From Citromicrobium sp. UBA3494 (lineage in GTDB: Bacteria; Pseudomonadota; Alphaproteobacteria; Sphingomonadales; Sphingomonadaceae), in contig DFQH01000001.1 of the NCBI GenBank assembly GCA_002377695.1, forward strand, positions 82,417 to 146,416: a stretch of 64,000 nucleotides of DNA. Direction: 5' to 3'. The translations under genes were made by a program, and so were the position numbers. Under the pieces are notes generated by a model. That model had not been told where the DNA came from. It was given only the letters and a program-made list of their open reading frames with translations, and made no database searches. Below are positions 8,806 to 17,613 of the stretch, piece after piece. Positions within the stretch are counted from its first letter, which is position 1, and every line of letters begins with the position of its first letter.

Positions 8806-9590
8806 CCGTACTCCACGAAATGGATGAAAAGGCCGAAGCCAAGATGCGCGCGCGCGACGTCTCGGTCTACTATGGGGACAAGAAGGCGATCGACGATGTC
8901 TCGATCGATATCCCGACGAAGTTCGTCACCGCCTTCATCGGCCCATCGGGCTGCGGGAAATCGACCTTCCTGCGCACGCTCAACCGCATGAACGACACGA
9001 TTGCGTCGGCGCGGGTGGAAGGCGATATCGAGCTCGACGGAGAGAATATCTATTCGAGCGGGATGGACGTGGTGCAGCTGCGTGCACGCGTGGGCATGGT
9101 GTTCCAGAAGCCCAATCCCTTCCCCAAGTCGATCTACGACAACATTGCCTATGGCCCCAAGATTCACGGGCTGGCGAACAGCAAGGGCGATCTGGACGAG
9201 ATCGTCGAGAAATCGCTGCAGCGTGCAGGCCTGTGGAACGAGGTGAAGGACCGGCTCGGCGAATCGGGCACCGCGCTTTCCGGCGGCCAGCAGCAGCGCC
9301 TGTGCATCGCGCGGGCCATCGCGGTGGACCCCGAAGTGATCCTGATGGACGAGCCCGCTTCGGCGCTGGACCCCATCGCCACCGCCAAGATCGAGGAGCT
9401 GATCGACGAGCTGGCGGGTCGGTACGCGATCGTGATCGTCACCCACTCCATGCAGCAGGCCGCCCGGGTCAGCCAGCGCACCGCCTTCTTCCATCTCGGC
9501 AAGATGGTGGAGTATGGACCGACGGACGAGATCTTCACCAATCCGTTGGAAGAGCGAACCAAGGACTACATCACCGGACGATACGGATGA
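8802..9590 (+). CDS. pstB: Phosphate ABC transporter ATP-binding protein PstB
   Basis: The 262-residue ATPase shows Walker [10 protein letters not shown], the Q-loop region [17 protein letters not shown], the ABC signature LSGGQQQRL and Walker [14 protein letters not shown]. It powers PstC/PstA and takes part in phosphate signalling through PhoU and PhoR. The GTG start at 8802 overlaps the pstA stop (GTGA), and the stop overlaps phoU (ATGA). The extra residues before [10 protein letters not shown] make the start slightly longer than the E. coli form; an internal ATG could serve. Confidence 0.96.
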   Translation: MTVLHEMDEKAEAKMRARDVSVYYGDKKAIDDVSIDIPTKFVTAFIGPSGCGKSTFLRTLNRMNDTIASARVEGDIELDGENIYSSGMDVVQLRARVGMVFQKPNPFPKSIYDNIAYGPKIHGLANSKGDLDEIVEKSLQRAGLWNEVKDRLGESGTALSGGQQQRLCIARAIAVDPEVILMDEPASALDPIATAKIEELIDELAGRYAIVIVTHSMQQAARVSQRTAFFHLGKMVEYGPTDEIFTNPLEERTKDYITGRYG

Positions 9591-10258
9591 TTTCCGAACA
9601 CACCGTCAAGGCCTTCGACGAGGATATCACGCGGCTGCGCGGCCTCATCACCGAGATGGGCGGCCTGGCGGAAACCGCGCTGGAAGGCGCGCTCGATGCG
9701 CTGATCCGCGGCGATGAGGTACTCGCCGAACGCATCGTGGCGGACGACCGTAAGCTCGATACCCTGGAAATCGAGGTCGACAGGCTGGCGGTGAAAATCA
9801 TCGCCCTGCGCGCGCCCATGGCGGACGACCTGCGCGAGGTGATCGCCGCGCTCAAGATTGCGGGCGTGGTGGAACGGATCGGCGACTATGCCAAGAACAT
9901 CGCCAAACGGGTGGGCCAGATCGAGGGGCGCACCCGGTTCGAACCGCTCACCCTGCTGCCCGCCATGGCCGATCTTGCTGCGGAGATGGTGCACGACGTG
10001 CTGACCGCCTACGCCGCGCGCGACCCGGCGCTGGCGCGTGAGGTGATCGCATCGGACAAGAAGGTGGACGCCTTCTACAATTCCATTTTCCGCAATCTTG
10101 TCAGCCACATGGTCGAAAATCCTGCGACCATTTCGAGTGCGGCGCAGCTGCTGTTCGTGGCGCGCAACATAGAGCGGATTGGCGACCACGCCACGAACGT
10201 GGCGGAGATGGTCTATTTCGCCGCGACCGGTTCCTACCCTCTGGACGACGATAGTTGA
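9587..10258 (+). CDS. phoU: Phosphate signalling protein PhoU
   Basis: The 223-residue all-helical protein contains two PhoU repeats, each with acidic metal-binding motifs (for example [13 protein letters not shown] near residue 50 and [11 protein letters not shown] near 150), and the family segment [14 protein letters not shown]. PhoU links the Pst transporter to PhoR and keeps the regulon off when phosphate is plentiful. The ATG at 9587 overlaps the pstB stop; a longer in-frame reading from 9233 is out-of-frame translation of pstB and was not used. Confidence 0.95.
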   Translation: MISEHTVKAFDEDITRLRGLITEMGGLAETALEGALDALIRGDEVLAERIVADDRKLDTLEIEVDRLAVKIIALRAPMADDLREVIAALKIAGVVERIGDYAKNIAKRVGQIEGRTRFEPLTLLPAMADLAAEMVHDVLTAYAARDPALAREVIASDKKVDAFYNSIFRNLVSHMVENPATISSAAQLLFVARNIERIGDHATNVAEMVYFAATGSYPLDDDS

Positions 10259-10313
10259 CACCGTGTCGTCCCGTCGTAACAGACATGACAGCGAGCGAAT
10301 TGCGAGACTTCCT

Positions 10314-11003
10314 GTGCCCTCAGCCAAGCTGATCCTAGTCGAAGACGATCCGGCGCTTGCCGAATTGCTCGAATTTCGTTTTGCGAACGAGGGCTACCAG
10401 GTCCGCGTCACCGCCGATGGCGACGAGGCGCTGCTGATGGCGAGCGAGGATGTGCCCGATCTCATCATCCTCGACTGGATGATCGAAGGCACCAGCGGGA
10501 TTGAGGTCTGCCGGCGTCTGCGCCGCGACAAGGAAACCGCGCATGTCCCGATCATCATGCTCACCGCGCGCGAGGCGGAGGACGACCGCGTGCGAGGCCT
10601 GGAAACGGGCGCGGACGATTACCTGACCAAGCCTTTCAGCCCGCGCGAGCTGCTGGCCCGCGTGGCCGCCGTGATGCGCCGCATCCGCCCCGCCCTTGCC
10701 GGCGAAGCGATCGAAGTTGGCGATATCCGGCTCGATCCGGTGGCACACAAGGTCGAACGGCGCGGGCGCAGCCTGCAACTCGGCCCGACCGAATACCGCC
10801 TGCTCAAGTTCTTCATGGAAAGTCCGGGGCGCGTTTTCAGTCGCGGCCAGCTTCTGGACGGCGTTTGGGGCACGGGCAGCGATATCGAACTGCGCACGGT
10901 CGACGTGCATATTCGCCGCCTGCGCAAGGCGCTGGAGCTGGATGGCGCGAAGGATCCGATCCGTACGGTCCGCTCTGCCGGATACGCATTGGAAGCGGTC
11001 TGA
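10314..11003 (+). CDS. phoB: Phosphate regulon response regulator PhoB
   Basis: The 229-residue OmpR/PhoB-type regulator has a receiver domain with the acidic pocket VEDD (residues 9-12), the phosphorylated Asp54 in LDWMIEG and Lys107 in LTKPF, then a winged-helix DNA-binding domain (about 130-228) with LGPTEYRLLKFFMESPGRVFSR and VDVHIRRLRKALE. The start is taken as GTG at 10314, which gives the normal family N-terminus; the upstream in-frame stretch from 10179 reads through phoU. It follows phoU by 55 bases and probably binds the Pho box at 6021. Confidence 0.93.
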   Translation: MPSAKLILVEDDPALAELLEFRFANEGYQVRVTADGDEALLMASEDVPDLIILDWMIEGTSGIEVCRRLRRDKETAHVPIIMLTAREAEDDRVRGLETGADDYLTKPFSPRELLARVAAVMRRIRPALAGEAIEVGDIRLDPVAHKVERRGRSLQLGPTEYRLLKFFMESPGRVFSRGQLLDGVWGTGSDIELRTVDVHIRRLRKALELDGAKDPIRTVRSAGYALEAV

Positions 11004-11005
11004 AA

Positions 11006-11438
11006 ATGAAAGGCGGGGCGCGCTACGCCGTCCCCGGCCTGCTTATCGCCCTTTGGATCGTGACACTGTTTCTGCCGGTGGTGACTGTCGATCACGTCAA
11101 TGAAGATCAGACATTCCCGGGATTGGGGATTCTGGTGCTCGGGACGTTCCTGGGGTGGATGATCTTGCAGTTCGCTGCGTTTGCCAACCCGGTTATTCCT
11201 TTTCGCGCTCGGCTACAGCGCCTGGCGCGGTGATGCAGCGAGGCGCAGCACAATGCGGGTCAGCGCCGTATTTCTGGCACTCGCAATCGTGAGCGCGATT
11301 TTCTGGCGTGTGCTGCCCGACGATTCCGGCGCAAATCCGATCCTTGCCCGGCATTCGGGATATTATCTCTGGATGGCGGTCATGGCGTGCGCTGCCCTGT
11401 GGCTGTGGTTCACGGTGCCGCGCCCGCAAGAGACCTAG
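11006..11438 (+). pseudogene. Four-helix membrane protein gene with an apparent +1 frameshift
   Basis: An ORF from ATG 11006 encodes two hydrophobic helices, then shifts after Phe-Ala-Asn-Pro into a soluble Arg-rich tail ending at TGA 11233. Dropping one G of the GG at 11191-11192 joins it to the next frame, which continues as LFLFALGYSAW, runs through two more transmembrane helices and ends at TAG 11438. The joined product would be 143 residues with four helices, a far more natural protein than either piece. The gene begins 2 bases after phoB, so it may belong to the pho operon. The shift may be a true inactivating mutation, a sequencing error, or less likely programmed. The family is not recognised. 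Confidence 0.65.
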
Positions 11439-12199
11439 CGGCATACTCCGCCGAAGCCGCGGCTTTCCTGATCGAGATGAAAATGGTCGCGGTGCGCCTC
11501 GTTGTAATCGGGCGATAACACGGTGCCGAAGGCTGCGCAGGCGCCGTCGCGTACCTCCCGCAGGAATTGCGACCGCTCATCTTCAGCGTCCCAGTGGTTG
11601 ACGATGGCGATCCGCGTGCCGTCTTCCAGAATGAAACCTGCGATGTCGATTGCGTTGCCGGTGGCATGCTGGCTCCACGGGCCCTCGTCGCGTCCATACA
11701 GGCGACGGCAGGAAAAGCTGCCGAAATGCTCGATCCGCGCGACATCCTGCCCGAAAACCTCCTGCGCGGCGGGCTCCACACTATCGCGGCGCCAGATTTC
11801 CAAAGCCGCCGCCACCGCGCAGGTCGTGTCCGGGCGGGGATCGGCATAGGGGAACTGGTTCAGCAGCGTGCGGTCTTCGCGCCGACAGGCCCCCTCGCCC
11901 ACCGGTTCGAGCGGGGTGAAATCGACCTCGCTGCGTTCCAGCACCGCACGGCATTGTGCGGGATCGTCGCGCAGATCGGCGATCTTGGACTTCGTCGCCC
12001 AGCCCGGTTCGTCGTCGAGATCGAGCGGCGCCCACGGATTGCTGCCGGGGTTTTCGGCCAGCCAGGCGCGCCCGCCTGCGAACAGCGCAATCAGCACGAG
12101 AATCGTCAGGACGAGCCGATCGGCAGAGAGCCGGGCGAACGGGCGCAACACGCGTGCGGCGTTCCTCAGCCTTTCGAAACGGGGATTTGTATCTGCCAT
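11435..12199 (-). CDS. Extensin-like C-terminal domain protein
   Basis: The 254-residue protein has an N-terminal membrane anchor (about residues 28-48) and then an extensin-like C-terminal domain. That domain has four or more conserved cysteines (CRAVL, CRRED, TTCAVAAALE, SCRRLYGR, GACAAF, GGVCR) and histidines in SQHATGNAIDIAGF and HRDHFHLD, which resemble the zinc site of D-Ala-D-Ala carboxypeptidase-like enzymes. It probably acts in the periplasm on the cell wall, though substrates of these bacterial proteins are not established. The ATG at 12199 is 2 bases past the dnaE2 stop, so it is likely the last gene of the SOS operon. Confidence 0.8.
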   Translation of the reverse strand: MADTNPRFERLRNAARVLRPFARLSADRLVLTILVLIALFAGGRAWLAENPGSNPWAPLDLDDEPGWATKSKIADLRDDPAQCRAVLERSEVDFTPLEPVGEGACRREDRTLLNQFPYADPRPDTTCAVAAALEIWRRDSVEPAAQEVFGQDVARIEHFGSFSCRRLYGRDEGPWSQHATGNAIDIAGFILEDGTRIAIVNHWDAEDERSQFLREVRDGACAAFGTVLSPDYNEAHRDHFHLDQESRGFGGVCR

Positions 12200-12201
12200 C
12201 C

Positions 12202-15200
12202 TCAATGAAAGTCGCGCGATTTCGGAATGATCCGCAGATTGCGCGGATGCCCGGTCGTATTGGGCAGCTCGTCGATCAGGTCGCGCGGGCGGATCGCGCT
12301 TTCATGGGCGGGGTCTTCTGCTCCACTGCGAAGGTCGTCGCGCGGGTTGATCTTGTTGGAAGGCAGCGGCGAATTGACGTGGTCGGCGCGCGCCAGCTGG
12401 TATTGCAGCGTCTCGTCGGACAGGCGCGAGAGCATATGGCTCGCATCGGTCATATGGTGCGCGATGACATGGATCACCTCGTCATCATACTCCACGCGGC
12501 CACGCACCTCCATCAGCCGCGCGCCCATCACCACCTTGCGCTGCTTTTCCTTGAGGTCCGGCCACACGACCAGGTTCACCACCCCCGTCTCGTCCTCCAG
12601 CGTGATGAAGCACACGCCCTTGGCGCTGCCCGGTCGCTGGCGGATCAGCACCACGCCCGCGACCTGCACCATGGAGCGGAACTTGCGTGTCCGCAGGTCG
12701 CAGGCACGCACGAAGCCGCGCTGCGCCAGATCGCCCCGCAGAAAGGCCATCGGATGCGCCTTCAGGCTGAGCCGGGTGGTCTGGTAATCGGCGACCACTT
12801 CTTCGCTGAGCGGCATGACGGGCAGGCGGGTAGCGGCCTTTTCCGCCCCCTCGTCGCGTTCGTCCGCCGCGCGGAACAGCGGCAGGTCGGGAGAGGCGAT
12901 CAGGCTGCGCGCATCCCACAAGGCCTGGCGGCGCGTCAGGTTCAGCGACTGGAAGGCATCGGCGCTGGCGAGCCGCTCGATATGCGAGGGAGCAAGCCTC
13001 GCACGGTCGCGTAGTTCCGCGACATCGCGATAGGGGCCGTTTTCGACCCGCTCCGCCACCAGCTTGGCCGCGACATGCTCAGGGAAACCGTCGATCTGGC
13101 GCAGGCCAAGGCGCAGGGCCATGGGCCGGTCGAGGCAACCCTTGTCCTCGGCCGCCCACTCCGTTGCAGCTAAGCTCGACTCCGGCTCGCCAGGCTTCAT
13201 TCCCCTCCCCCAAGCGGGAGGGGTAACGAGACTTGCCTCGACATCGTCGGCGCTAGTCGCAGTGGGGTGGGCCTGTGACGGTTGGAATTCCTCCAACGTA
13301 CAATCCCAGTCGGAGCAGTTCACATCCGCAGGCAGCACCGCGACCCCATGCTCCGCCGCGTCGCGCACGATCTGTGCGGGCGCGTAAAAGCCCATCGGCT
13401 GCGAATTGAGCAGCGCGCAGGCGAAGGCCGCCGGGTAGTGGCATTTGAGCCAGCTCGACACATAGACCAGGTGCGCGAAGCTCGCCGCGTGACTCTCCGG
13501 GAAGCCATATTCGCCGAAACCCTTGATCTGGTCGAAGCAGCGCTGGGAGAAATCGGGATCGTAGCCGCGCTCGATCATGCGCCCGACCATCATTTCCTCA
13601 TGCGCGTGTACCATCCCCCGACTGCGGAACGTGGCCATCGCCCGGCGTAGGCGGTTGGCTTCTGCCGGAGAGAACCTAGCCGCATCGATGGCGATCTTCA
13701 TCGCCTGTTCCTGAAAGATCGGCACCCCGAAAGTGCGCCCGAGGATCGAGGAAAGCTCGTCTGGCGGACCATGCTCGGGCGCAGGCGCAGGAAGCTGGAA
13801 ATCGGTTTTTCCCGCGCGCGCCAATCGCCGCTGCTTGAGATAGGGGTGGACCATATCGCCCTGGATCGGGCCGGGGCGCACGATCGCGACCTGCACCACC
13901 AGATCGTAGAACTGGCGCGGTTGCAGGCGCGGCAGCATGTTCATTTGCGCCCTGCTCTCCACCTGGAACACGCCGAGCGAGTCGCCCTTGCACAGCATGT
14001 CGTAAACCGCCGGATCTTCCTGGGGGACGGTGGCAAGCGTCAGCGGCCGGTCGTAATGGTCTTCAAGCAGATCGAGGCCCTTGCGAATGCAGGTCAGCAT
14101 CCCGAGCGCGAGAACATCGACCTTGAAGATGCCCAGATCGTCGATGTCGTCCTTGTCCCATTCGATGAAACTGCGGTCGGGCATTGCGCCATTGCCGATC
14201 GGCACGGTCTCGGTCAGCAATCCGTCGGTGAGGATGAAACCACCGACATGCTGGGAGAGATGTCGGGGCATTCCAATCATTTGCTGCGTGAGTTTGAGAA
14301 CTCGCTTCAGGTGCGGATCGGCAATATCCATGCCCGTTTCCGCCACGTGATCCTCGCCGATCTCGCGCCCCCAGCCACCCCATACGGTACGCGCGAGCGA
14401 TGCAGTGACGTCTTCCGACAGGCCCATTGCCTTGCCCACCTCGCGGATTGCCATGCGGGGGCGATAGTGGATGACGGTGGCGCACAAGCCGGCGCGATCC
14501 CGTCCATACTCCCTATAAATGTGCTGGATGACTTCCTCACGCCGCTCATGCTCGAAATCGACATCAATGTCGGGCGGCTCGCTGCGCTCTTCGGAAAGAA
14601 ACCGGTCGAACAATAACTGGTGCTCGGCAGGATCGACGCTGGTGATGCCGAGACAGAAGCATACGGCGGAATTGGCTGCGCTGCCCCGGCCCTGGCACAG
14701 GATCGGGGGCGTCTGGCTGCGCGCGAAATCGACGATTTCCTTGATGGTAAGGAAATAGGGGGCCAGATCGAGCTTGCCGATCAGCGCCAGCTCATACTCG
14801 AGCGTAGTCTTAACTTTATCCGGTATGATATTGGAATAGCGCCATTTTGCACCATCCCAAGTCTGCCGCTCCAGATATTGCTGCGGGGTCATGCCATCGG
14901 GATAGGCGCGCCTTGGATACTCGTATTGCAGCTCGTCGAGGCTGAAGCGGCAGGCATCCGCGATATCGCGTGACGCCATGATGGCATGGGGCCAGCGTGC
15001 GAAAAGGTAGACCATCTGCTCCGGCGATTTCAGATGCCGCTCGGCATTGGCGTGGAGCAGCTGTCCGGCGGCTTCCACGGTCGTCTTATGCCGGATTGCC
15101 GTCATGACATCATTGAGCGGGCGGCGTTCTGGCGCGTGATAATGCACGTCGTTGGTGGCGAGCAGCGTGAGGTTGTGCGCCCGCGCCATGGCGTCGAGCC

Positions 15201-15933
15201 GGTCGATCCGGGCAATATCGTCGCCGCGATAGAGATAGGCGGCGGCAAGGTGGCGCAGCGTCGGTAGTTGCACGGTCAAATGCGGGAGGAGCTTGGGAAA
15301 GGGAGCCCTCAGTTCAACTCTTTCGTCACCCCCGCCTCCGAGCCGGGGCCCCGCTTCTTCTGTGTCGATGCCGAAAGACAAGCGGGATCCCGAATGAAGT
15401 CCGGGATGACGGAAGGGGATCACATTGCTTGGCACCGCAATCGTGACCTGGGCATCCAGATCGTCGGGCGGCAGCAGCGCCAGCTGCACATTCTCGCTGT
15501 GCGCGGCGAGCATCGCGAGGTCGATCTCGCACACGCCCTTCTCCTGCCACTCTCCCGAGAGCGTCTGCATCCGGCCCTGGCTGATCAGGCGGCACAAGCG
15601 CCCGTAGGCGGCCCGGTCCTTCGGATAGGCGAGGAAGGCGAGGCCCTCGACCGTCTCGATCCGGCAGCCGATCACCGGGCGCACCTTCAGCGTCTTTGCC
15701 TCGGTGTGAATGCGGACCACGCCCGCCATCGTGTTGGCATCGGCAATGCCGAGCGCGTCGTAGCCGAGAGCGCGCGCGGTCAGCACTAGATCAACCGCGT
15801 CCGAACTGCCGCGCAGGAAGCTGAAGCACGAGACAAGCCCCAGTTCGACGAAGGGAGCCCGGGGCGGCGGATCGACGTCATCGGAGTCGATTTCGATCCG
15901 ACGCTTGTTGGGAGTGAGCGGACCCTCAGGCAC
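12202..15933 (-). CDS. dnaE2: Error-prone DNA polymerase DnaE2 (ImuC)
   Basis: The 1243-residue protein is a C-family polymerase alpha subunit of the DnaE2 type, the catalytic member of the ImuA-ImuB-DnaE2 translesion mutasome. The PHP domain opens with ELGLVSCFSFLRGSSDA. The polymerase palm follows, with QGRGSAANSAVCFCLGIT and the aspartate motif PPDIDVDFEHERREEV. The C-terminal OB fold contains VAGVVLIRQRPGSAKGVCFITLEDETG. The start is GTG 15933. Two stretches absent from typical family members are encoded by palindromic repeats: residues about 175-204 (element at 15324-15411) and about 890-927 (element at 13155-13266). Both are in frame, making the protein longer than the usual 1050-1150 residues. 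The gene follows udgX by 134 bases. Confidence 0.95.
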   Translation of the reverse strand: MPEGPLTPNKRRIEIDSDDVDPPPRAPFVELGLVSCFSFLRGSSDAVDLVLTARALGYDALGIADANTMAGVVRIHTEAKTLKVRPVIGCRIETVEGLAFLAYPKDRAAYGRLCRLISQGRMQTLSGEWQEKGVCEIDLAMLAAHSENVQLALLPPDDLDAQVTIAVPSNVIPFRHPGLHSGSRLSFGIDTEEAGPRLGGGGDERVELRAPFPKLLPHLTVQLPTLRHLAAAYLYRGDDIARIDRLDAMARAHNLTLLATNDVHYHAPERRPLNDVMTAIRHKTTVEAAGQLLHANAERHLKSPEQMVYLFARWPHAIMASRDIADACRFSLDELQYEYPRRAYPDGMTPQQYLERQTWDGAKWRYSNIIPDKVKTTLEYELALIGKLDLAPYFLTIKEIVDFARSQTPPILCQGRGSAANSAVCFCLGITSVDPAEHQLLFDRFLSEERSEPPDIDVDFEHERREEVIQHIYREYGRDRAGLCATVIHYRPRMAIREVGKAMGLSEDVTASLARTVWGGWGREIGEDHVAETGMDIADPHLKRVLKLTQQMIGMPRHLSQHVGGFILTDGLLTETVPIGNGAMPDRSFIEWDKDDIDDLGIFKVDVLALGMLTCIRKGLDLLEDHYDRPLTLATVPQEDPAVYDMLCKGDSLGVFQVESRAQMNMLPRLQPRQFYDLVVQVAIVRPGPIQGDMVHPYLKQRRLARAGKTDFQLPAPAPEHGPPDELSSILGRTFGVPIFQEQAMKIAIDAARFSPAEANRLRRAMATFRSRGMVHAHEEMMVGRMIERGYDPDFSQRCFDQIKGFGEYGFPESHAASFAHLVYVSSWLKCHYPAAFACALLNSQPMGFYAPAQIVRDAAEHGVAVLPADVNCSDWDCTLEEFQPSQAHPTATSADDVEASLVTPPAWGRGMKPGEPESSLAATEWAAEDKGCLDRPMALRLGLRQIDGFPEHVAAKLVAERVENGPYRDVAELRDRARLAPSHIERLASADAFQSLNLTRRQALWDARSLIASPDLPLFRAADERDEGAEKAATRLPVMPLSEEVVADYQTTRLSLKAHPMAFLRGDLAQRGFVRACDLRTRKFRSMVQVAGVVLIRQRPGSAKGVCFITLEDETGVVNLVVWPDLKEKQRKVVMGARLMEVRGRVEYDDEVIHVIAHHMTDASHMLSRLSDETLQYQLARADHVNSPLPSNKINPRDDLRSGAEDPAHESAIRPRDLIDELPNTTGHPRNLRIIPKSRDFH
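13155..13266. repeat. Palindromic element A, translated inside dnaE2
   Basis: A 112-base element bounded by CCCACT at 13155 and AGTGGG at 13261-13266. Its core is a hairpin, CCCCTCCC at 13202-13209 and GGGAGGGG at 13216-13223 around a 6-base loop. It lies within dnaE2 and is read without stop codons, adding a Thr/Ser/Glu/Pro-rich segment of about 38 residues between TLEEFQ and MALRLGLRQ. Confidence 0.75.
15324..15411. repeat. Palindromic element B, translated inside dnaE2
   Basis: An 88-base element bounded by CGTCA at 15324 and TGACG ending at 15411, with inner arms rich in CCCGG/CCGGG and a GCTT/AAGC pair around the centre. It belongs to the same CGTCA(T)CCC...GGGATGACG family as elements C and D nearby. 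It is read in frame in dnaE2 as about 29 residues (RHPGLHSGSRLSFG onwards). Confidence 0.78.
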
Positions 15934-15946
15934 GGTCGCACCCTCG

Positions 15947-16030
15947 CGTCATCCCTGCGCAGGCAGGGATCCATCCACCCTCACCGATAGGCGAAAGGTT
16001 AGCTGGACCCCCGCCTTCGCGGGGATGACG
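15947..16030. repeat. Palindromic element C, intergenic (udgX-dnaE2)
   Basis: An 84-base element with perfect 9-base inverted ends, CGTCATCCC at 15947 and GGGATGACG at 16022-16030. Each end folds further (CCTGC...GCAGG and CCCCGCCTTCGCGGGG). It fills most of the 134-base gap between udgX and dnaE2 and would lie in the operon transcript, where it could attenuate or stabilise the mRNA. Confidence 0.85.
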
Positions 16031-16067
16031 AGTTGGCTTGCGGGGGTGACGAAAGAAATGGAATGTC

Positions 16068-17501
16068 TCACGGCGTGGCCAGCTCTGCCAACCGCTCGCG
16101 CACTGCGACCAGATCGGCATCGAACAACGCGGCCTGCTTGTCGCGCGCTTCTCCGTCGAGGCGCAGGAGGTAAGAGGGGTGCGCGGTGACCCACAGCTCG
16201 CTGCCATCCTCCAGCGGGATCGGTGCCCCGCGAACCTTCGAAATGCTCACCGTCTTGCCCAGCATCCCGCGCGCCGCGCTGGCGCCCATCGCCAGCACCA
16301 GCTTGGGCTTCACCAATTCACGCTCGCCTTCGATCCACCAGCGGCAGGTGTCGATCTCCTTCGCGGTCGGCGACTGATGCAGCCGCCTTTTGCCTCTCAT
16401 CGTGAACTTGAAGTGCTTCACCGCATTGGTGACGTAAGCCTGGCCACGGTCGATCCCCGCGCGTTCCAGATGCATGTCGAGCAGCTGTCCGGCGGGGCCG
16501 ACGAACGGGCGTCCCTCTTGATCCTCCTGATCGCCCGGCTGCTCGCCCACGATCATCAGCGCCGCATCGGATGCCCCCTCGCCCATCACCGCGCGGTTTT
16601 CGAGACAGCCGATCGGGCACTTGCGGCACGCCTGAATGGCCTCGCCGATCGCCTCCAGGCTTTCGGGACGTACGCCGTCATCGCGTTCGCCTGCCGCCAC
16701 CATGGCGCTCTCGCGCTGTTGCGCCCCCGCGATCAGCTCCGGGATGAGCGCGGCTTCGGGCAGGTTCTTCCAGTATTTGCGCGGCATTTCGGAGAGCATC
16801 GCCCCCACCTTCAGCCGCGCGGGATTGAAGATCGAGGCGTAATAGGTGCGCCACAGGTCCTCGACCGGGTCGCCGTGCGGCGCGTCGGCCTTCTGCGCGG
16901 GCGGGCCTTCGCGCATGGTCTCGCCATCCCAGTGCAGCGTGCCCTGCGGGGTCAGGATCGACCAGCGCATGCTCGCGAAGCGGCGCCGGAAGAAGCCCGC
17001 ATTGGCGCGCAGGATATGATGCTCGGGCTCGAACCAGGCGACGTAGTGTTCGCCATCCTGCTCCTCGATCTGCCGGAAGCGGACGAAGGCGTGCATCTTG
17101 TGGCTGTCGCGCCGCACGTTCTTGTCGAGTTCCTCCACCCGGCGGACATCCGGATCGGCCTTGTCATCCATGATCCTCGGGCTGCGCTGCAACCGCCACA
17201 GCAGGCGGTAGAGCAGCGCGAAACGCGCCGGATCACTGTGCAGCGCCGCGTTCTTTGCGAGCGAAAGATAGCGCTTGCTGGCGCGTACCGGCGGTGCATC
17301 GGCGGGTGGTTCGGGCAGACGCATGCCATCGCTGGCGAAGAGATCGCCGCTACCGCCGGGTTCGACCCACGCGACCTTGTCCGGCGGCACATCGCACTGG
17401 ATCAGCGCCCGCGCCCGCTCGCGCCAGAAGGTGGAGTCGTCGCTGCGCGGGAGTTGCACGGTGTAATGCGTGTGCGGGCGGACGTGCTGGAGCGCGGTCA
17501 T
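16068..17501 (-). CDS. udgX: DUF4130 / UdgX-family uracil-DNA glycosylase fusion
   Basis: The 477-residue protein joins an N-terminal DUF4130-type DNA-metabolism domain (about residues 1-260) to a UdgX uracil-DNA glycosylase (about 280-477). The glycosylase shows GEQPG at 319-323, four likely iron-sulfur cysteines (292, 295, 299, 386), the UdgX-specific loop KRRLHQSP at 371-378 and HPSYLLR at 441-447. In UdgX the histidine of the KRRxH loop (His375 here) forms a covalent bond with the abasic site after uracil removal. The ATG at 17501 is used; the upstream in-frame 41 codons translate element D. It sits between the radical-SAM gene and dnaE2. Confidence 0.92.
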   Translation of the reverse strand: MTALQHVRPHTHYTVQLPRSDDSTFWRERARALIQCDVPPDKVAWVEPGGSGDLFASDGMRLPEPPADAPPVRASKRYLSLAKNAALHSDPARFALLYRLLWRLQRSPRIMDDKADPDVRRVEELDKNVRRDSHKMHAFVRFRQIEEQDGEHYVAWFEPEHHILRANAGFFRRRFASMRWSILTPQGTLHWDGETMREGPPAQKADAPHGDPVEDLWRTYYASIFNPARLKVGAMLSEMPRKYWKNLPEAALIPELIAGAQQRESAMVAAGERDDGVRPESLEAIGEAIQACRKCPIGCLENRAVMGEGASDAALMIVGEQPGDQEDQEGRPFVGPAGQLLDMHLERAGIDRGQAYVTNAVKHFKFTMRGKRRLHQSPTAKEIDTCRWWIEGERELVKPKLVLAMGASAARGMLGKTVSISKVRGAPIPLEDGSELWVTAHPSYLLRLDGEARDKQAALFDADLVAVRERLAELATP

Positions 17502-17517
17502 GACGGCTCCCCCAAGC

Positions 17518-17598
17518 CGCCACCCCTGCGAAAGCAGGGGGCGCTGTCGGCATGGTCGTACTTCGCCAAACCCGATCCCAGCTTTCGCTGGGATGACG
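17518..17598. repeat. Palindromic element D, intergenic (radical-SAM gene - udgX)
   Basis: An 81-base element with ends CGCCACCCC at 17518 and GGGATGACG at 17590-17598 (imperfect inverted pair). It has internal hairpins CCCTGCGAAAGCAGGG and TCCCAGCTTTCGCTGGGA. It lies in the 112-base gap between the radical-SAM gene and udgX. Confidence 0.8.
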
Positions 17599-17613
17599 AT
17601 AGATGTGGGAAAT

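Noticed and set aside
15324..15411. CRISPR repeats in the palindrome-rich SOS region
   Set aside because: The palindromes are different families, irregularly spaced and partly coding; there is no repeat-spacer periodicity.
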